The notes beneath the pieces were generated by a model. That model had not been told where the DNA came from and did not search any database. It worked only from the letters and a program-made list of their open reading frames with translations. A DNA stretch of 35,514 nt from Bacillota bacterium (GTDB lineage: Bacteria; Bacillota; UBA994; UBA5500), in contig JAEZJZ010000111.1 in the NCBI GenBank assembly GCA_023436245.1, positions 1 to 35,514 of the forward strand, written 5' to 3'. The position numbers and the translations under genes are program-made. Shown here piece after piece: positions 16,513 through 24,664 of the stretch; position 1 is the stretch's first letter, and each line of letters begins with the position of its first letter.

Positions 16513-16542
16513 GCAGGAAGAAACCGGAACCAACCAGAATAA
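16513..16542 (+). promoter_or_regulatory. Sigma-H-like promoter for M32 carboxypeptidase
   Basis: Plus strand: GCAGGAAGA (16513-16521), a 12-nt spacer, CCAGAATAA (16534-16542). Both cores are present at the proper distance; the first -10 position is C instead of a purine. It is 68 bases from the GTG at 16610. Confidence 0.48.
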
Positions 16543-16609
16543 TAGAGTAACCGCAAGCAGGGATGAACGCAGAGAAGCCAAGATGACGAACGCAAAGGAG
16601 GAAGTACTC

Positions 16610-18121
16610 GTGCAACACCCCAAGGAGTTTGACCAACTAATCGGGTTGTGGGCAGAAATTGATGACCTGCGCAATGTGGCCGCCATTCTGGACTGGGATG
16701 AGAAGACGCAGATGCCGGCGAGCGGCGCAACTGCCCGAGCTGATCAGCGGTCCACCATCGATCGGTTGGCGCATGAGCGACTGGCCAGCCCGGCGCTGGG
16801 AGACCTGCTGCAGCGTCTGGATAGCTATGAACAGTCGCTGGAGCGATCCTCGGACGAAGCCAGCATCATCCGCATCGCACGCCGCGAGCATGAGCAAGCC
16901 ACCAAACTGCCGCTGCAGTTGGTGACCGACTTCTCGCGGGCACGAGCGGACGCCTATGTGCAATGGATCAAGGCCAGACAAGCCCAGGATTTCTCGCTCT
17001 TTGTCGACAGCCTGGAGCGCATCTATGATTTGAGCAGGCAGTCAGCCGAGGCGATCGGCTACCAGAGCCATCCCCTGAATGCCATGCTGGAGCAGTCTGA
17101 ACCGGGCATGTGCGTGGATGACTTTGAGCGGCTATTCGACGAACTGCGCGGCACCCTGGTGCCCTTGGTGCAAGAGATCAGTACGGCCGAACAAGTGGAT
17201 GACCGTGTGCTGCGCCAGGAGTTTGACCCTGCGAAGCAATGGGAGATCGGCTTGGCCGGTGTACGATCCATCCAGTTCAAGCTGGATGAAGGACGAGCTG
17301 ACTTCTCAGTTCACCCGTTCTCCACCACCTTTACACCGAGGGATACGCGCATCACCACCCGCGTGATGCGGGATGACTTCCCGCCCTGCTTCTTCGGCTT
17401 GCTGCATGAAGCCGGGCACGGGCACTACATGCAGGGCATTCCAGAAAGATATCGTCGCACGCCGCTGACAAATGGGGCCTCGGCCGGCATGCACGAGTCT
17501 CAGTCTCGCATGTGGGAGAACCTGGTGGGGCGGTCTCACAACTTCTGGCAGCGCTTCTACCCGGTGGCACAAGCCTACTTCCCGGCGCAGACCAAGGATG
17601 TGTCAGTGGATGATTGGTATCGGGCCATCAACCGGGTCAAGCCTTCTCTGATCAGAGTTGAGGCAGATGAAGTAACCTACAACCTGCACATCATGATTCG
17701 CTGGGAACTGGAGAAGGCCGTCTTTGACGGCAAGCTGCAGATCAGGGACCTGGCGGCCGCATGGAACGCCAAGTTCGAACAGTATCTGGGCATCGTTCCG
17801 CCAAACGATCTCGTGGGCGTGCTGCAGGACATTCACTGGACTGGCGGTTTTGGCGCCTGCTTCCAAGGATACACCTTGGGCAACGTCATCTCCGTGCAGC
17901 TCTATAATGCCTGCCTCCAACAGCAGCCAGAGTTGCTGACTCAGTTCGCAGCCGGCGATTTCTCCGGTCTGCTGCACTGGAACCGCCGGCAGGTGCATGA
18001 GCACGGCAGCAAGTTCGGGCCACAGGAGCTGACTGAGATCGCAACGGGCAAACCACTCACGGCCAAGCCTTATCTGGACTACGTGGTCGGGAAGTACCGG
18101 GAAATTTACGGCCTGAAGTAG
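16610..18121 (+). CDS. M32 family metallocarboxypeptidase
   Basis: A 503-residue thermostable-carboxypeptidase-1 type enzyme, the usual family length. Zinc ligands are in LLHEAGHGHY (His266, Glu267, His270), with the third ligand in HESQSRMWEN (Glu296 region). Other M32 signatures are ILDWDEKTQMP near the N-terminus, FSTTFTPRDTRITTR before the metal site and GGFGACFQGYTLGN near the C-terminus. It removes C-terminal residues from peptides in the cytoplasm. The GTG at 16610 has AAGGAGG eight bases upstream; in-frame ATGs further upstream would add a low-complexity arginine-rich tail unlike the family and would contain the promoter, so they are rejected. A hairpin at 18154-18193 follows. Confidence 0.93.
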   Translation: MQHPKEFDQLIGLWAEIDDLRNVAAILDWDEKTQMPASGATARADQRSTIDRLAHERLASPALGDLLQRLDSYEQSLERSSDEASIIRIARREHEQATKLPLQLVTDFSRARADAYVQWIKARQAQDFSLFVDSLERIYDLSRQSAEAIGYQSHPLNAMLEQSEPGMCVDDFERLFDELRGTLVPLVQEISTAEQVDDRVLRQEFDPAKQWEIGLAGVRSIQFKLDEGRADFSVHPFSTTFTPRDTRITTRVMRDDFPPCFFGLLHEAGHGHYMQGIPERYRRTPLTNGASAGMHESQSRMWENLVGRSHNFWQRFYPVAQAYFPAQTKDVSVDDWYRAINRVKPSLIRVEADEVTYNLHIMIRWELEKAVFDGKLQIRDLAAAWNAKFEQYLGIVPPNDLVGVLQDIHWTGGFGACFQGYTLGNVISVQLYNACLQQQPELLTQFAAGDFSGLLHWNRRQVHEHGSKFGPQELTEIATGKPLTAKPYLDYVVGKYREIYGLK

Positions 18122-18153
18122 TGCCCGCAGACTGCGGGTAGATAATCGCCAAC

Positions 18154-18193
18154 AGAAGAGCAAGGTAACCGCTCCAGGCTGCCTTGCTCTTCT
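18154..18193. terminator. Bidirectional terminator, M32 / MazG-like genes
   Basis: AGAAGAGCAAGG (18154-18165) pairs perfectly with CCTTGCTCTTCT (18182-18193) around 16 bases. It lies between convergent stops at 18121 and 18196, and the plus strand continues with a pyrimidine-rich tail. A smaller CCCGCAG-A-CTGCGGG stem precedes it. Confidence 0.7.
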
Positions 18194-18195
18194 CT

Positions 18196-18513
18196 CTATT
18201 CTTTGACCTCTTTCAGTACCAGCCGCTGCTCAAATGCCCCGCGGCTCGCTGCCTTCTCTCCGCGAACTCGCTCCAACTCATCCCAGCTGTGTCCCAGGCA
18301 CCCGGTCAGTGCCCGCACCACTTCCACGATGTCGGCCAGTTCCTCCAGACAAGGCTTCTCCTGACACTCCGCCGCCTCTTCGCCGAGCTTAACCAGTAAG
18401 CGATCCAAGAACTCGTGTGCCGAGACTTGCTCCACGCTGCATTCCTTGCCGGCGGCCTGGATGATCTCATGGATGCGATCGCGCACGGCCTTGTCGTACT
18501 TGATCACTCTCAC
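18196..18513 (-). CDS. MazG-like / phosphoribosyl-ATP pyrophosphohydrolase-like protein
   Basis: A 105-residue all-alpha nucleotide pyrophosphohydrolase. The metal-binding pattern is seen in LLVKLGEEAAECQE and EELADIVEVVRAL (the ExxE...ExxD arrangement of the MazG/HisE superfamily). The N-terminus MRVIKYDKAVRDRIHEII is typical of the phosphoribosyl-ATP pyrophosphohydrolase-like group found alone in Bacillota. No his genes are nearby, so house-cleaning of non-canonical nucleoside triphosphates is more likely than histidine synthesis. It overlaps the end of the upstream gene by four bases (ATGA type), so translation is coupled. Confidence 0.85.
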   Translation of the reverse strand: MRVIKYDKAVRDRIHEIIQAAGKECSVEQVSAHEFLDRLLVKLGEEAAECQEKPCLEELADIVEVVRALTGCLGHSWDELERVRGEKAASRGAFEQRLVLKEVKE

Positions 18514-19172
18514 CTGCCGGGGTCAGCGGAAGAATCGGGCGCTGCCTCGTCCGAGTCGATGGCCATCATCAAGAAGCCGCAGAAAGCGGCATTGTCCGCT
18601 GGCAACCCCTCACCCCTCAGCATCTGCTTCATCTGGTTGATTCGCTCCCGATACGCTTGGTAGAAGGCAAAGGTCGGGGTCGGGCTGTAGCGCAGACCGT
18701 CGAGCTCAAAGTACTCGATCACCCGCTTAGCGGTGGTCGGCTTGATGAAGGCCTCAAACTCTGGCCGATAGTAGGTGGGACAGACCGTCAACAGTGGCCA
18801 CTTGGCCAGCTTGTGCTGGGCGAGCACACTCGCCATCAGCGAAAACCCGTGCTCCTGATCCGCATGCAGCCACTCCCTGAGACCCGTAGCCAGTTGCTGC
18901 CGCTCCTGACCGTTCAGCACTCCAGTCAGTTCACGAAACTTCGGCTTCTCAAACACTGAAACCAGTAAGGACTGGCTGACCACCTTGCCGATGGCAACAA
19001 CGATGCCGTCTGTGTCAGCGAACTGTGGCAGGGCAAAGCTCTCCTGCGCCAGCCTGTTCATCTTCTCAACCTTATGCTTCTTTGCTATCGCGATCATCTC
19101 GGGATGAGCGAATCCACCGGGGTACTGCAGCAGGAATCTAGCCTGCGCCTGCTTCAGCTTTTCCACGTTCAT
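18510..19172 (-). CDS. Conserved-looking hypothetical protein
   Basis: A 220-residue soluble protein, helix-rich, with no motif I recognise. Segments that look constrained are FLLQYPGGFAHPEM at the N-terminus, WPLLTVCPTYYRPEFEAFIKPTTAKRVIEYFEL in the middle and PTPTFAFYQAYRERINQMK near the end; the abundance of aromatic residues there suggests a binding pocket. The last 20 residues are acidic and probably disordered. It shares a transcript with the MazG-like gene (4-base overlap) and starts 48 bases after the glycosidase-domain gene. AAGGAG precedes its ATG. The coupling suggests a nucleotide-related role, but this is inference. Confidence 0.7.
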   Translation of the reverse strand: MNVEKLKQAQARFLLQYPGGFAHPEMIAIAKKHKVEKMNRLAQESFALPQFADTDGIVVAIGKVVSQSLLVSVFEKPKFRELTGVLNGQERQQLATGLREWLHADQEHGFSLMASVLAQHKLAKWPLLTVCPTYYRPEFEAFIKPTTAKRVIEYFELDGLRYSPTPTFAFYQAYRERINQMKQMLRGEGLPADNAAFCGFLMMAIDSDEAAPDSSADPGR

Positions 19173-19220
19173 GTCGGTTCACAACTCCTTTGTCAGAGTC
19201 TTTGGCTTACAGAAGGGGCC

Positions 19221-21842
19221 TCACTTCTGCAGGGTGATCTGCCGTGTGGTTGGATCCCATTGCACGTTTAGGTTAAGGGCCTGAGCCACTGCGCGCAGCG
19301 GCAACATGGTGCGATTGCTGATCAGTTGCGGAGGCACATCAAGCTCCACTCGCCCGCCATCGACGACCATCAAGTTGTCGCCGGGCCAAAGGTCAATCCA
19401 CCGAGAGTCCTGAATGATGGTCGCGTTCTTGGTCGCGCCCTCCCAGATGACCTGGGCAAGCAGCGCTTCCGAGATGAAACGGAGAGGGACAAAGGTGCGA
19501 TCACCCACGATCACTGGCGCCACATCCATGGCAGAAACGACTCCATCGACGGTAATGGTTCGTTCTCCCACTGTTAACTGCAACAGGTTCGGAGTGGCTA
19601 ACGGCTCCTCTGCGGCGGCGGCAAACTTAAGCCGCAGATTGCGGAAATGGAGTGTACCCTGCAACGGACGGCTGCTCCGTTGCTCGACCGTCACCACAGG
19701 GTAAATGCGCTTCAGTGAGAGCGGGGCGGCAGCGGCGAGTCCAGTCAGGTCCACCTGCAGCGTCCGCCAGCCGACCCAGTTCACGTTCGTCGCCAAATCC
19801 ACCCGCTGCACAGCTCCGCTGGCATCCTGCAGCTCCGCACGCAACCACTCGCCGTTGCCGTTGCCGTACACGTCCAACAGGAGCGCCTGTGCACCGGCTT
19901 CCAATGCCGCGCTGCCGGCAGCAAACTGCAGATAAGCCGCCGCTGTTCCGCTGGCCACGGCGAAGTCGTAATCCAGCCTGGTCACTTGGCGAGCCTGCCC
20001 ATCCGGATCGGCAACCAAGCTGAGCTTACCGGTCACCTCCGCCGGCTGCGCGGAATAGGTGACATTCGCCAGAGTATCCAGGCGTTCGAGGCTGCGCTCG
20101 CTGGCAAACTGCAGCGGAAGCGGAGCGCTGTAGCCCTGGTAGCGGGCTACAAGGAAGCCATGTGCGCCCGCGCCCACATTCTGAACAGTCAAGACGCCCT
20201 CGGGCGAGACACGGCCGGTGAACCCATAACACTGCCAGTCCACCAGACCGGCGGGAACCTCTCGGCTTTTGCCGGAGAGACTGTTCAGGGTGAGGCCAAG
20301 CCTGACCTCGCTACCGGAAACCACTTCTCTCCTGTCTCCGGATAGCTGAAGAGCGCTCAGGTCGTGCTTGCCCACCACCTCCAGCGGCAGATCAGCCTGA
20401 ATGGACCCCACTGTCGTGCGGATGCGATACTCACCCGGCTGATCGGCGGTAAATGTGCTGCCCTGCAGGCGGCCGGCAGTTCCCTGGCCGGCCCACTTAG
20501 CTCCCAAGCTGGCGACCTGCAGTGGGTTGAAGTACTGGTCATAGGCACGCAGACGATAGTCGACCTGCTCGCCAATCAGGAGCAAATCGGCTCCGTCCAG
20601 GAGCAGGCCCTGCAACTTACCGGTGGGAGCTTTGGAGTAGATCCCAATGGCGTTGACCACCCGCCGCTCACTGAGCTGCTCCGGGGCAAACACCTGAGTG
20701 GCGTCGGAGTCGCCCAGCGGACGGGCAACCATGGTGGTTGAGCCACCTCCGTCTAGGTTCAGCGCGCGCCACACCCCCTGGGTTTCCAAGAATGCGGCCA
20801 GGTTGGCGAGAGTCAGCCCAGCGCTGCTGGCAGTGTGCCCTTCCACAGCCAACAGATAGAGCGTATGCCCATCCTCGGACACGCCAGCCGCCGAACGGGC
20901 GCGGACGCCATCCAGCGCCGCGGAATAGCGAGCATAAGGAACGGCCTTGCCCTGATCGACCAGCAGCGAGTGACCGCCGACGATCATGCTCCAATCCCGA
21001 TCCGGCGTAAGTGTGTAATCGATGTCAATCGAGTCGCCGATCTGGAAGCTCTCCAGAAACTTTGCCGCTGTACCGTGCCCACGCAAGATCTGCTTGCCCT
21101 CCGGCACGGCGAAAGCGAAGTACTTACCGCGGCTAATGTCGATCACCTTGCCCTGCTCGACCAGCAGCTCGGTGGGAGTTGTGTAAGAATCCTGGCCGCG
21201 CGTCTGCCCGCCCCAAGTGTCGTTATAGAGGTGCAGCTTATTGGCATGGCTATGTTCGCTGGTCGGCTCTTCCCAGTATGTCGCCTTATTCAGTCCGGAG
21301 AGAGCAAACTCCTGCCCGCTGGCAGAAATGACTCGACCGGAGAAGCTGAAGGATTCGATCTGCGCCGTGCGCTCGGCCGTGATGCCAAGCGCGTAGAGAT
21401 CCCGCAGCACGGATGGCGATGCAGCCACCTCACCAGCGATCACCATCGGTCCGATCGGCGCCCCTTCTGCCTGAGTGCTGAAGAAATCGGCATTGACGGC
21501 GGCCACCGCGCCGGTCCGCTCGGCCATCTCGGAAACAGTGGCCCGCTCAGTGATCTTGCCGCCGCCAGGGATGACCTCCACCTGCACATTCGGGTTCTGC
21601 AGATCAATCTTCATCAAGCGCACCCTGGCTGGCCCATCTGCTACCGTCCAATCGTACGTCAGCAACCTCACCCCGGAAGTAACCGGCTGAGAGCTGACGA
21701 GCACGGGCACATCTGCGGCGACATCCGTGCCGTCCAGCGCCAATGCGATCGAGTGGGGCCAAACCGCTAGCGCGACGGCAAATAGCGCTAGCAGCGCCAT
21801 CACCCGCGACAATGCCCGCTCGAACTTGTGCCTGGAGTACAT
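19221..21842 (-). CDS. Secreted phosphodiester glycosidase-domain protein with copper-amine-oxidase-like stalk domain
   Basis: An 873-residue exported protein. A signal peptide is clear (basic start, then VMALLALFAVALAVWP, cut near ALALD). Residues of about 70-410 form a NAGPA/phosphodiester-glycosidase domain, with NADFFS, RSAAGVSEDGHTLYLLAVEG and LNLDGGGSTTMV as its signatures. About 420-740 is beta-rich, with Ig-like and carbohydrate-binding-like segments (LRAYDQYFNPLQVASLGAKW). Residues of about 755-873 form the copper amine oxidase N-domain-like stalk repeat (VIVGDRTFVPLRFISEALL, PQLISNRTMLPLRAVAQAL), a common cell-surface module of Bacillota. It probably trims a glycosyl-phosphodiester in the cell wall or exopolysaccharide. 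AAGGAGA lies seven bases before the ATG. Confidence 0.92.
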   Translation of the reverse strand: MYSRHKFERALSRVMALLALFAVALAVWPHSIALALDGTDVAADVPVLVSSQPVTSGVRLLTYDWTVADGPARVRLMKIDLQNPNVQVEVIPGGGKITERATVSEMAERTGAVAAVNADFFSTQAEGAPIGPMVIAGEVAASPSVLRDLYALGITAERTAQIESFSFSGRVISASGQEFALSGLNKATYWEEPTSEHSHANKLHLYNDTWGGQTRGQDSYTTPTELLVEQGKVIDISRGKYFAFAVPEGKQILRGHGTAAKFLESFQIGDSIDIDYTLTPDRDWSMIVGGHSLLVDQGKAVPYARYSAALDGVRARSAAGVSEDGHTLYLLAVEGHTASSAGLTLANLAAFLETQGVWRALNLDGGGSTTMVARPLGDSDATQVFAPEQLSERRVVNAIGIYSKAPTGKLQGLLLDGADLLLIGEQVDYRLRAYDQYFNPLQVASLGAKWAGQGTAGRLQGSTFTADQPGEYRIRTTVGSIQADLPLEVVGKHDLSALQLSGDRREVVSGSEVRLGLTLNSLSGKSREVPAGLVDWQCYGFTGRVSPEGVLTVQNVGAGAHGFLVARYQGYSAPLPLQFASERSLERLDTLANVTYSAQPAEVTGKLSLVADPDGQARQVTRLDYDFAVASGTAAAYLQFAAGSAALEAGAQALLLDVYGNGNGEWLRAELQDASGAVQRVDLATNVNWVGWRTLQVDLTGLAAAAPLSLKRIYPVVTVEQRSSRPLQGTLHFRNLRLKFAAAAEEPLATPNLLQLTVGERTITVDGVVSAMDVAPVIVGDRTFVPLRFISEALLAQVIWEGATKNATIIQDSRWIDLWPGDNLMVVDGGRVELDVPPQLISNRTMLPLRAVAQALNLNVQWDPTTRQITLQK

Positions 21843-21998
21843 CTGACCATCTCCTTGTCTATCTCTGGTTGGACCAGCACCTACCTATCTGTTAACGCCC
21901 CAGGGGTAGCAAAAGTTCCGGGAAAGGGCTGGCTTTGCAGGAAATGCAACCAAGGGAATCCTGAAACGTCTTTGACTATGGGGAGGAGGGCTTGGGGT

Positions 21999-22427
21999 TT
22001 GAAAAGGAGAGAGGATTCTCATCGTCCATTACGGACGGCCATATTCAGCGTGCTGCTCTTGATCGTGCCGTTTGCGGGTGATTGGCTGATCAGAAGGTGG
22101 CGAGCGGGGATGGCTAAGTACTACCATTTCTCGCTCTGGCCGGCGATACTGCACTACTTCCTGATCATGCTATTCGGTTTGGTGCTGGGAGCTTGGCAGA
22201 ACGACATGTCGCTGCGGAAATGGCGGAATGGAGGGCTGGCCTTTGACCGGACGAGGGGCGTGCCCATTATTCTAGTCTGCTCCGTGGCTTTGGTGCTCTG
22301 GTACATGAAGCTACTCGCCTATGGAGAGATGCTGCCTACATTGGCCGCTTGTTTGCTGGGGTATGGGGTATCCAGTTCTTACTCGGCACGGCAACCTGAA
22401 ACGGACAAGCCGAGGGAAACGGACTAG
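21999..22427 (+). CDS. Small integral membrane protein, unknown
   Basis: A protein of about 142 residues with three or four hydrophobic segments (TAIFSVLLLIVPFAGDWLI, ILHYFLIMLFGLVLGAW, VPIILVCSVALVLWYMKLL, MLPTLAACLLGYGV) and a charged C-terminus. No family is recognised. The start is uncertain: TTG at 21999 has AGGAGGG eight bases upstream; the in-frame ATG at 21978 has no good ribosome site, and an earlier start would overlap the divergent glycosidase gene. It ends at a strong bidirectional hairpin before the M20 gene. Membrane location is secure, function is not. Confidence 0.6.
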   Translation: MKRREDSHRPLRTAIFSVLLLIVPFAGDWLIRRWRAGMAKYYHFSLWPAILHYFLIMLFGLVLGAWQNDMSLRKWRNGGLAFDRTRGVPIILVCSVALVLWYMKLLAYGEMLPTLAACLLGYGVSSSYSARQPETDKPRETD

Positions 22428-22434
22428 TAGCAAG

Positions 22435-22470
22435 AGATAGGGGCAAGCCGCACGCGGCTTGCCCCTATCT
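22435..22470. terminator. Bidirectional terminator before M20 gene
   Basis: AGATAGGGGCAAGCCGC and its complement (22454-22470) flank two bases, giving a stem of about 16 bp between convergent stops at 22427 and 22481. Confidence 0.78.
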
Positions 22471-22480
22471 GCTTGCTTAC

Positions 22481-23662
22481 TTACTTCTTCAGGAACTCGA
22501 GCGCTGCCTCGGTCAGGACAGCCATGCCCACGGGGATGGCATCTTCGTCGAAGTTGTACTTGGGATGATGTCCGGGATAGATGCACTCCTTGGCCTCGTT
22601 GGCTGCGCCTAGGCGGAAGAAGACGGAAGGAGCTTTCTCCGCAAAGTAGGCGAAGTCTTCACCGCCCATGGACGGATTGGGAACACGATGCACCTTATCG
22701 GCGCCGAGGACTCTTTGCCCCACGCTCTCCAGCAAGTCAGCCATTCCGGCATCGTTGATCACTGACGGATAACCGTTGTTGTAGGTCAGCTCGAACTTGG
22801 CGCGGAAAGCAGAGCAGACGCCGTCCAAAATGCGCTCGATGCGCCCAGGCATACTGGCCCGCACTTCGGGATCGAGCGTGCGCACGGTACCAGTGAACAC
22901 GACTGTGTCGGCGATCACGTTGCCGCGATAGCCGCCGTTGACGGTGCCGAGGGTGAGTACGACCGAGCCGAGCGGGTCGATCTCACGACTGGCAATCGTC
23001 TGCAGGGCGACGATCACATGGCCAGCTGCAACGATAGCGTCGATGGACTTGTGCGGGTGAGCGCCGTGGCCGCCTTTACCGGTGATCTTGATCTCGATTG
23101 AATCGGTACCGGCGCTGTTGGCGCCGGCGCGCACGCCAATGTGCCCGGTGGGCAGGTCGGTACCGAGGTGCAGGCCCATGGCCGCATCAACGTGCGGGTT
23201 CTCCATCACGCCGGCCTCGATCATCGGCAGAGCGCCGCCAGGGCCTTCTTCTGCCGGCTGGAAGAAGAACTTCACCGTGCCAGGAATCTCATCCTTCATC
23301 TCGGAGAGCAGCTTGGCCACGCCCATCAGGGTGGCGGTGTGGCCATCGTGGCCGCAAGCATGCATCTTCCCAGGGATAGTGGAAGCATACGGCACTCCGC
23401 TCTGCTCAGGAATGGAGAGCGCGTCGATATCAGCGCGCAGAGCAACGGTCTTGCCGAGCTTGCCTCCGCGCAGGATGCCGAGCACACCGCTCTTCTCCAG
23501 CACGGGATGGATTACCTCAATGCCGAGGCTCTTCAGGTAATCGGCCACAATGGCGGAAGTACGCTCTTCCTCTAGGCCGAACTCGGGATGCTTGTGGAAA
23601 TCACGGCGGAAAGCAACGAACTCAGGCGCCAACGCCTTGGCGCGTTCCAAAATAGTGCTCAT
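22481..23662 (-). CDS. M20 family amidohydrolase (N-acyl-amino acid / hippurate hydrolase type)
   Basis: A 393-residue cytoplasmic metalloenzyme of the M20D amidohydrolase group. It begins with FRRDFHKHPEFGLEEERTS, carries the metal site MHACGHDGHTATL (Cys103, His105), the catalytic/metal pair in FQPAEEGPGGALPMIEAG, the dimer-interface segment KGGHGAHPHKSIDAI and the late ligand in SMGGEDFAYF. Such enzymes release amino acids from N-acyl or peptide-like amides. AAGGGGGA lies six bases before the ATG. Upstream (23696-23726) is a weak sigma-H-like arrangement. Together with the D-aminoacylase at 28470 it suggests scavenging of acylated amino acids. Confidence 0.93.
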   Translation of the reverse strand: MSTILERAKALAPEFVAFRRDFHKHPEFGLEEERTSAIVADYLKSLGIEVIHPVLEKSGVLGILRGGKLGKTVALRADIDALSIPEQSGVPYASTIPGKMHACGHDGHTATLMGVAKLLSEMKDEIPGTVKFFFQPAEEGPGGALPMIEAGVMENPHVDAAMGLHLGTDLPTGHIGVRAGANSAGTDSIEIKITGKGGHGAHPHKSIDAIVAAGHVIVALQTIASREIDPLGSVVLTLGTVNGGYRGNVIADTVVFTGTVRTLDPEVRASMPGRIERILDGVCSAFRAKFELTYNNGYPSVINDAGMADLLESVGQRVLGADKVHRVPNPSMGGEDFAYFAEKAPSVFFRLGAANEAKECIYPGHHPKYNFDEDAIPVGMAVLTEAALEFLKK

Positions 23663-23695
23663 TAATATTCCCCCTTCTGCATTTTATCTCTGGTT

Positions 23696-23726
23696 CATTT
23701 CGACACCAGTATTAGTTTCCTCCTGC
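23696..23726 (-). promoter_or_regulatory. Possible variant sigma-H-like promoter for M20 gene
   Basis: Minus strand: GCAGGAGGA (23718-23726) and GTCGAAATG (23696-23704) are separated by 13 nt; using the overlapping GGAGGAAAC instead gives 10 nt. Neither spacing is the usual 11-12, so this is a weak case. Confidence 0.28.
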
Positions 23727-23763
23727 AGAACAGCAAAAGTTCTGGTGCCCGTGACAACCCTGA

Positions 23764-24603
23764 TCAGGAAAAGAAGCTGACCAATCCGAAGGCAGAGACG
23801 GCTAGAATCATCCCCACCCAGCTCCAGGCCGACAAGGAATCGCCGAAGAACAGACGCCCGCCCAAGGCGCGCAACATCACGGCGGAGGTGGAAAGGGCTG
23901 CAACCAACCCAGCTGGGCCGTCCGCCAAGGCCTTGGCAAAGAAGATCATGCCGATAGCCGAGACTGCTCCATCTGCTGCCCCCAAGTAGAACGGACGGCC
24001 AAAGTGCAGTTGGCGCCGACGCAGAAACCAGAGGGAGACGAAGACGAAGCTGAAGAAGTAGGACCAAACGAGACCCGCGCTGCCGTGGGCCTGCAAGCTG
24101 ACAGTCCGGTCCAACAGCAGGGTTTCACCGCTGGAGCCAAGCGCGCCGAGCAGCGCTAGGCTGAACCAAATCCAGACGGCTGTGTGGCTCCGTTCGGATT
24201 GTTTCAACTGGATGATGGCCATCCCGGCGGTGGCTAGCCCCACTGCCACCCATTGCCAGGGATTGAGGCGTTCGCCGAAGAGGAAGAGCGCGAACAGCGG
24301 GGTGAGGATGGAGTGGCTGCCGGCGACGGCTGCCACCGGTCCGACCGGGCCACCACGCAAGGCCAGCAGAATGGAGACGCAGTTGAGCATGGAGAACAGC
24401 GACATTCCCAACCCGCTGGCGACGAGCGACAGGCTTGCGGTCGGCAAACTTCTTCCATGATAAGTGAGCAGCAAAACGAAACCGGCCAAGAATGTGCCCG
24501 GCAGGAGGCAATCAGTGGGCGTGTTCTCACGCATGGCCAGCTTGTTGACCATGCTGGAGACAGCAAAGAGCGCTGACGCGGCGAGGGTAGAGACGATCCA
24601 CAA
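23764..24603 (-). CDS. EamA/DMT-family transporter, tandem paralogue A
   Basis: A protein of about 279 residues with about ten membrane helices in two EamA repeats. Motifs shared with the neighbour at 24665-25519 include AGSH after helix 4, GERL in the following loop, GSSGET opening the second half, GPAGLVAAL and RALGG near the end. It probably exports a small metabolite. The start is a TTG: the TTG at 24603 followed by Trp-Ile-Val has GGGGGG eight bases upstream and aligns exactly with the start of the paralogue; a TTG two codons earlier (24609) is also possible. It is downstream of the paralogue by 61 bases, so co-transcribed. Confidence 0.88.
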   Translation of the reverse strand: MWIVSTLAASALFAVSSMVNKLAMRENTPTDCLLPGTFLAGFVLLLTYHGRSLPTASLSLVASGLGMSLFSMLNCVSILLALRGGPVGPVAAVAGSHSILTPLFALFLFGERLNPWQWVAVGLATAGMAIIQLKQSERSHTAVWIWFSLALLGALGSSGETLLLDRTVSLQAHGSAGLVWSYFFSFVFVSLWFLRRRQLHFGRPFYLGAADGAVSAIGMIFFAKALADGPAGLVAALSTSAVMLRALGGRLFFGDSLSAWSWVGMILAVSAFGLVSFFS

Positions 24604-24664
24604 TGGCAAGACCCCCCACTGTACCTTGCCCCGGGAGGTCGATCGGCATAAGTGGGCAGCGCGG

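Noticed and set aside
16409..16609. N-terminal extension of the M32 carboxypeptidase
   Set aside because: The arginine-rich extension is unlike the family, holds the promoter and has no ribosome site; GTG 16610 has a strong one.
20835..21770. Long open plus-strand frame antisense to the glycosidase gene
   Set aside because: It lies wholly opposite a well-supported exoprotein gene; its composition is that of a shadow frame.
21920..21960. GCAGGAAAT box before the small membrane protein
   Set aside because: The next GAAT core is 17 bases from AGGA, not 21-22, so it does not fit the promoter series.
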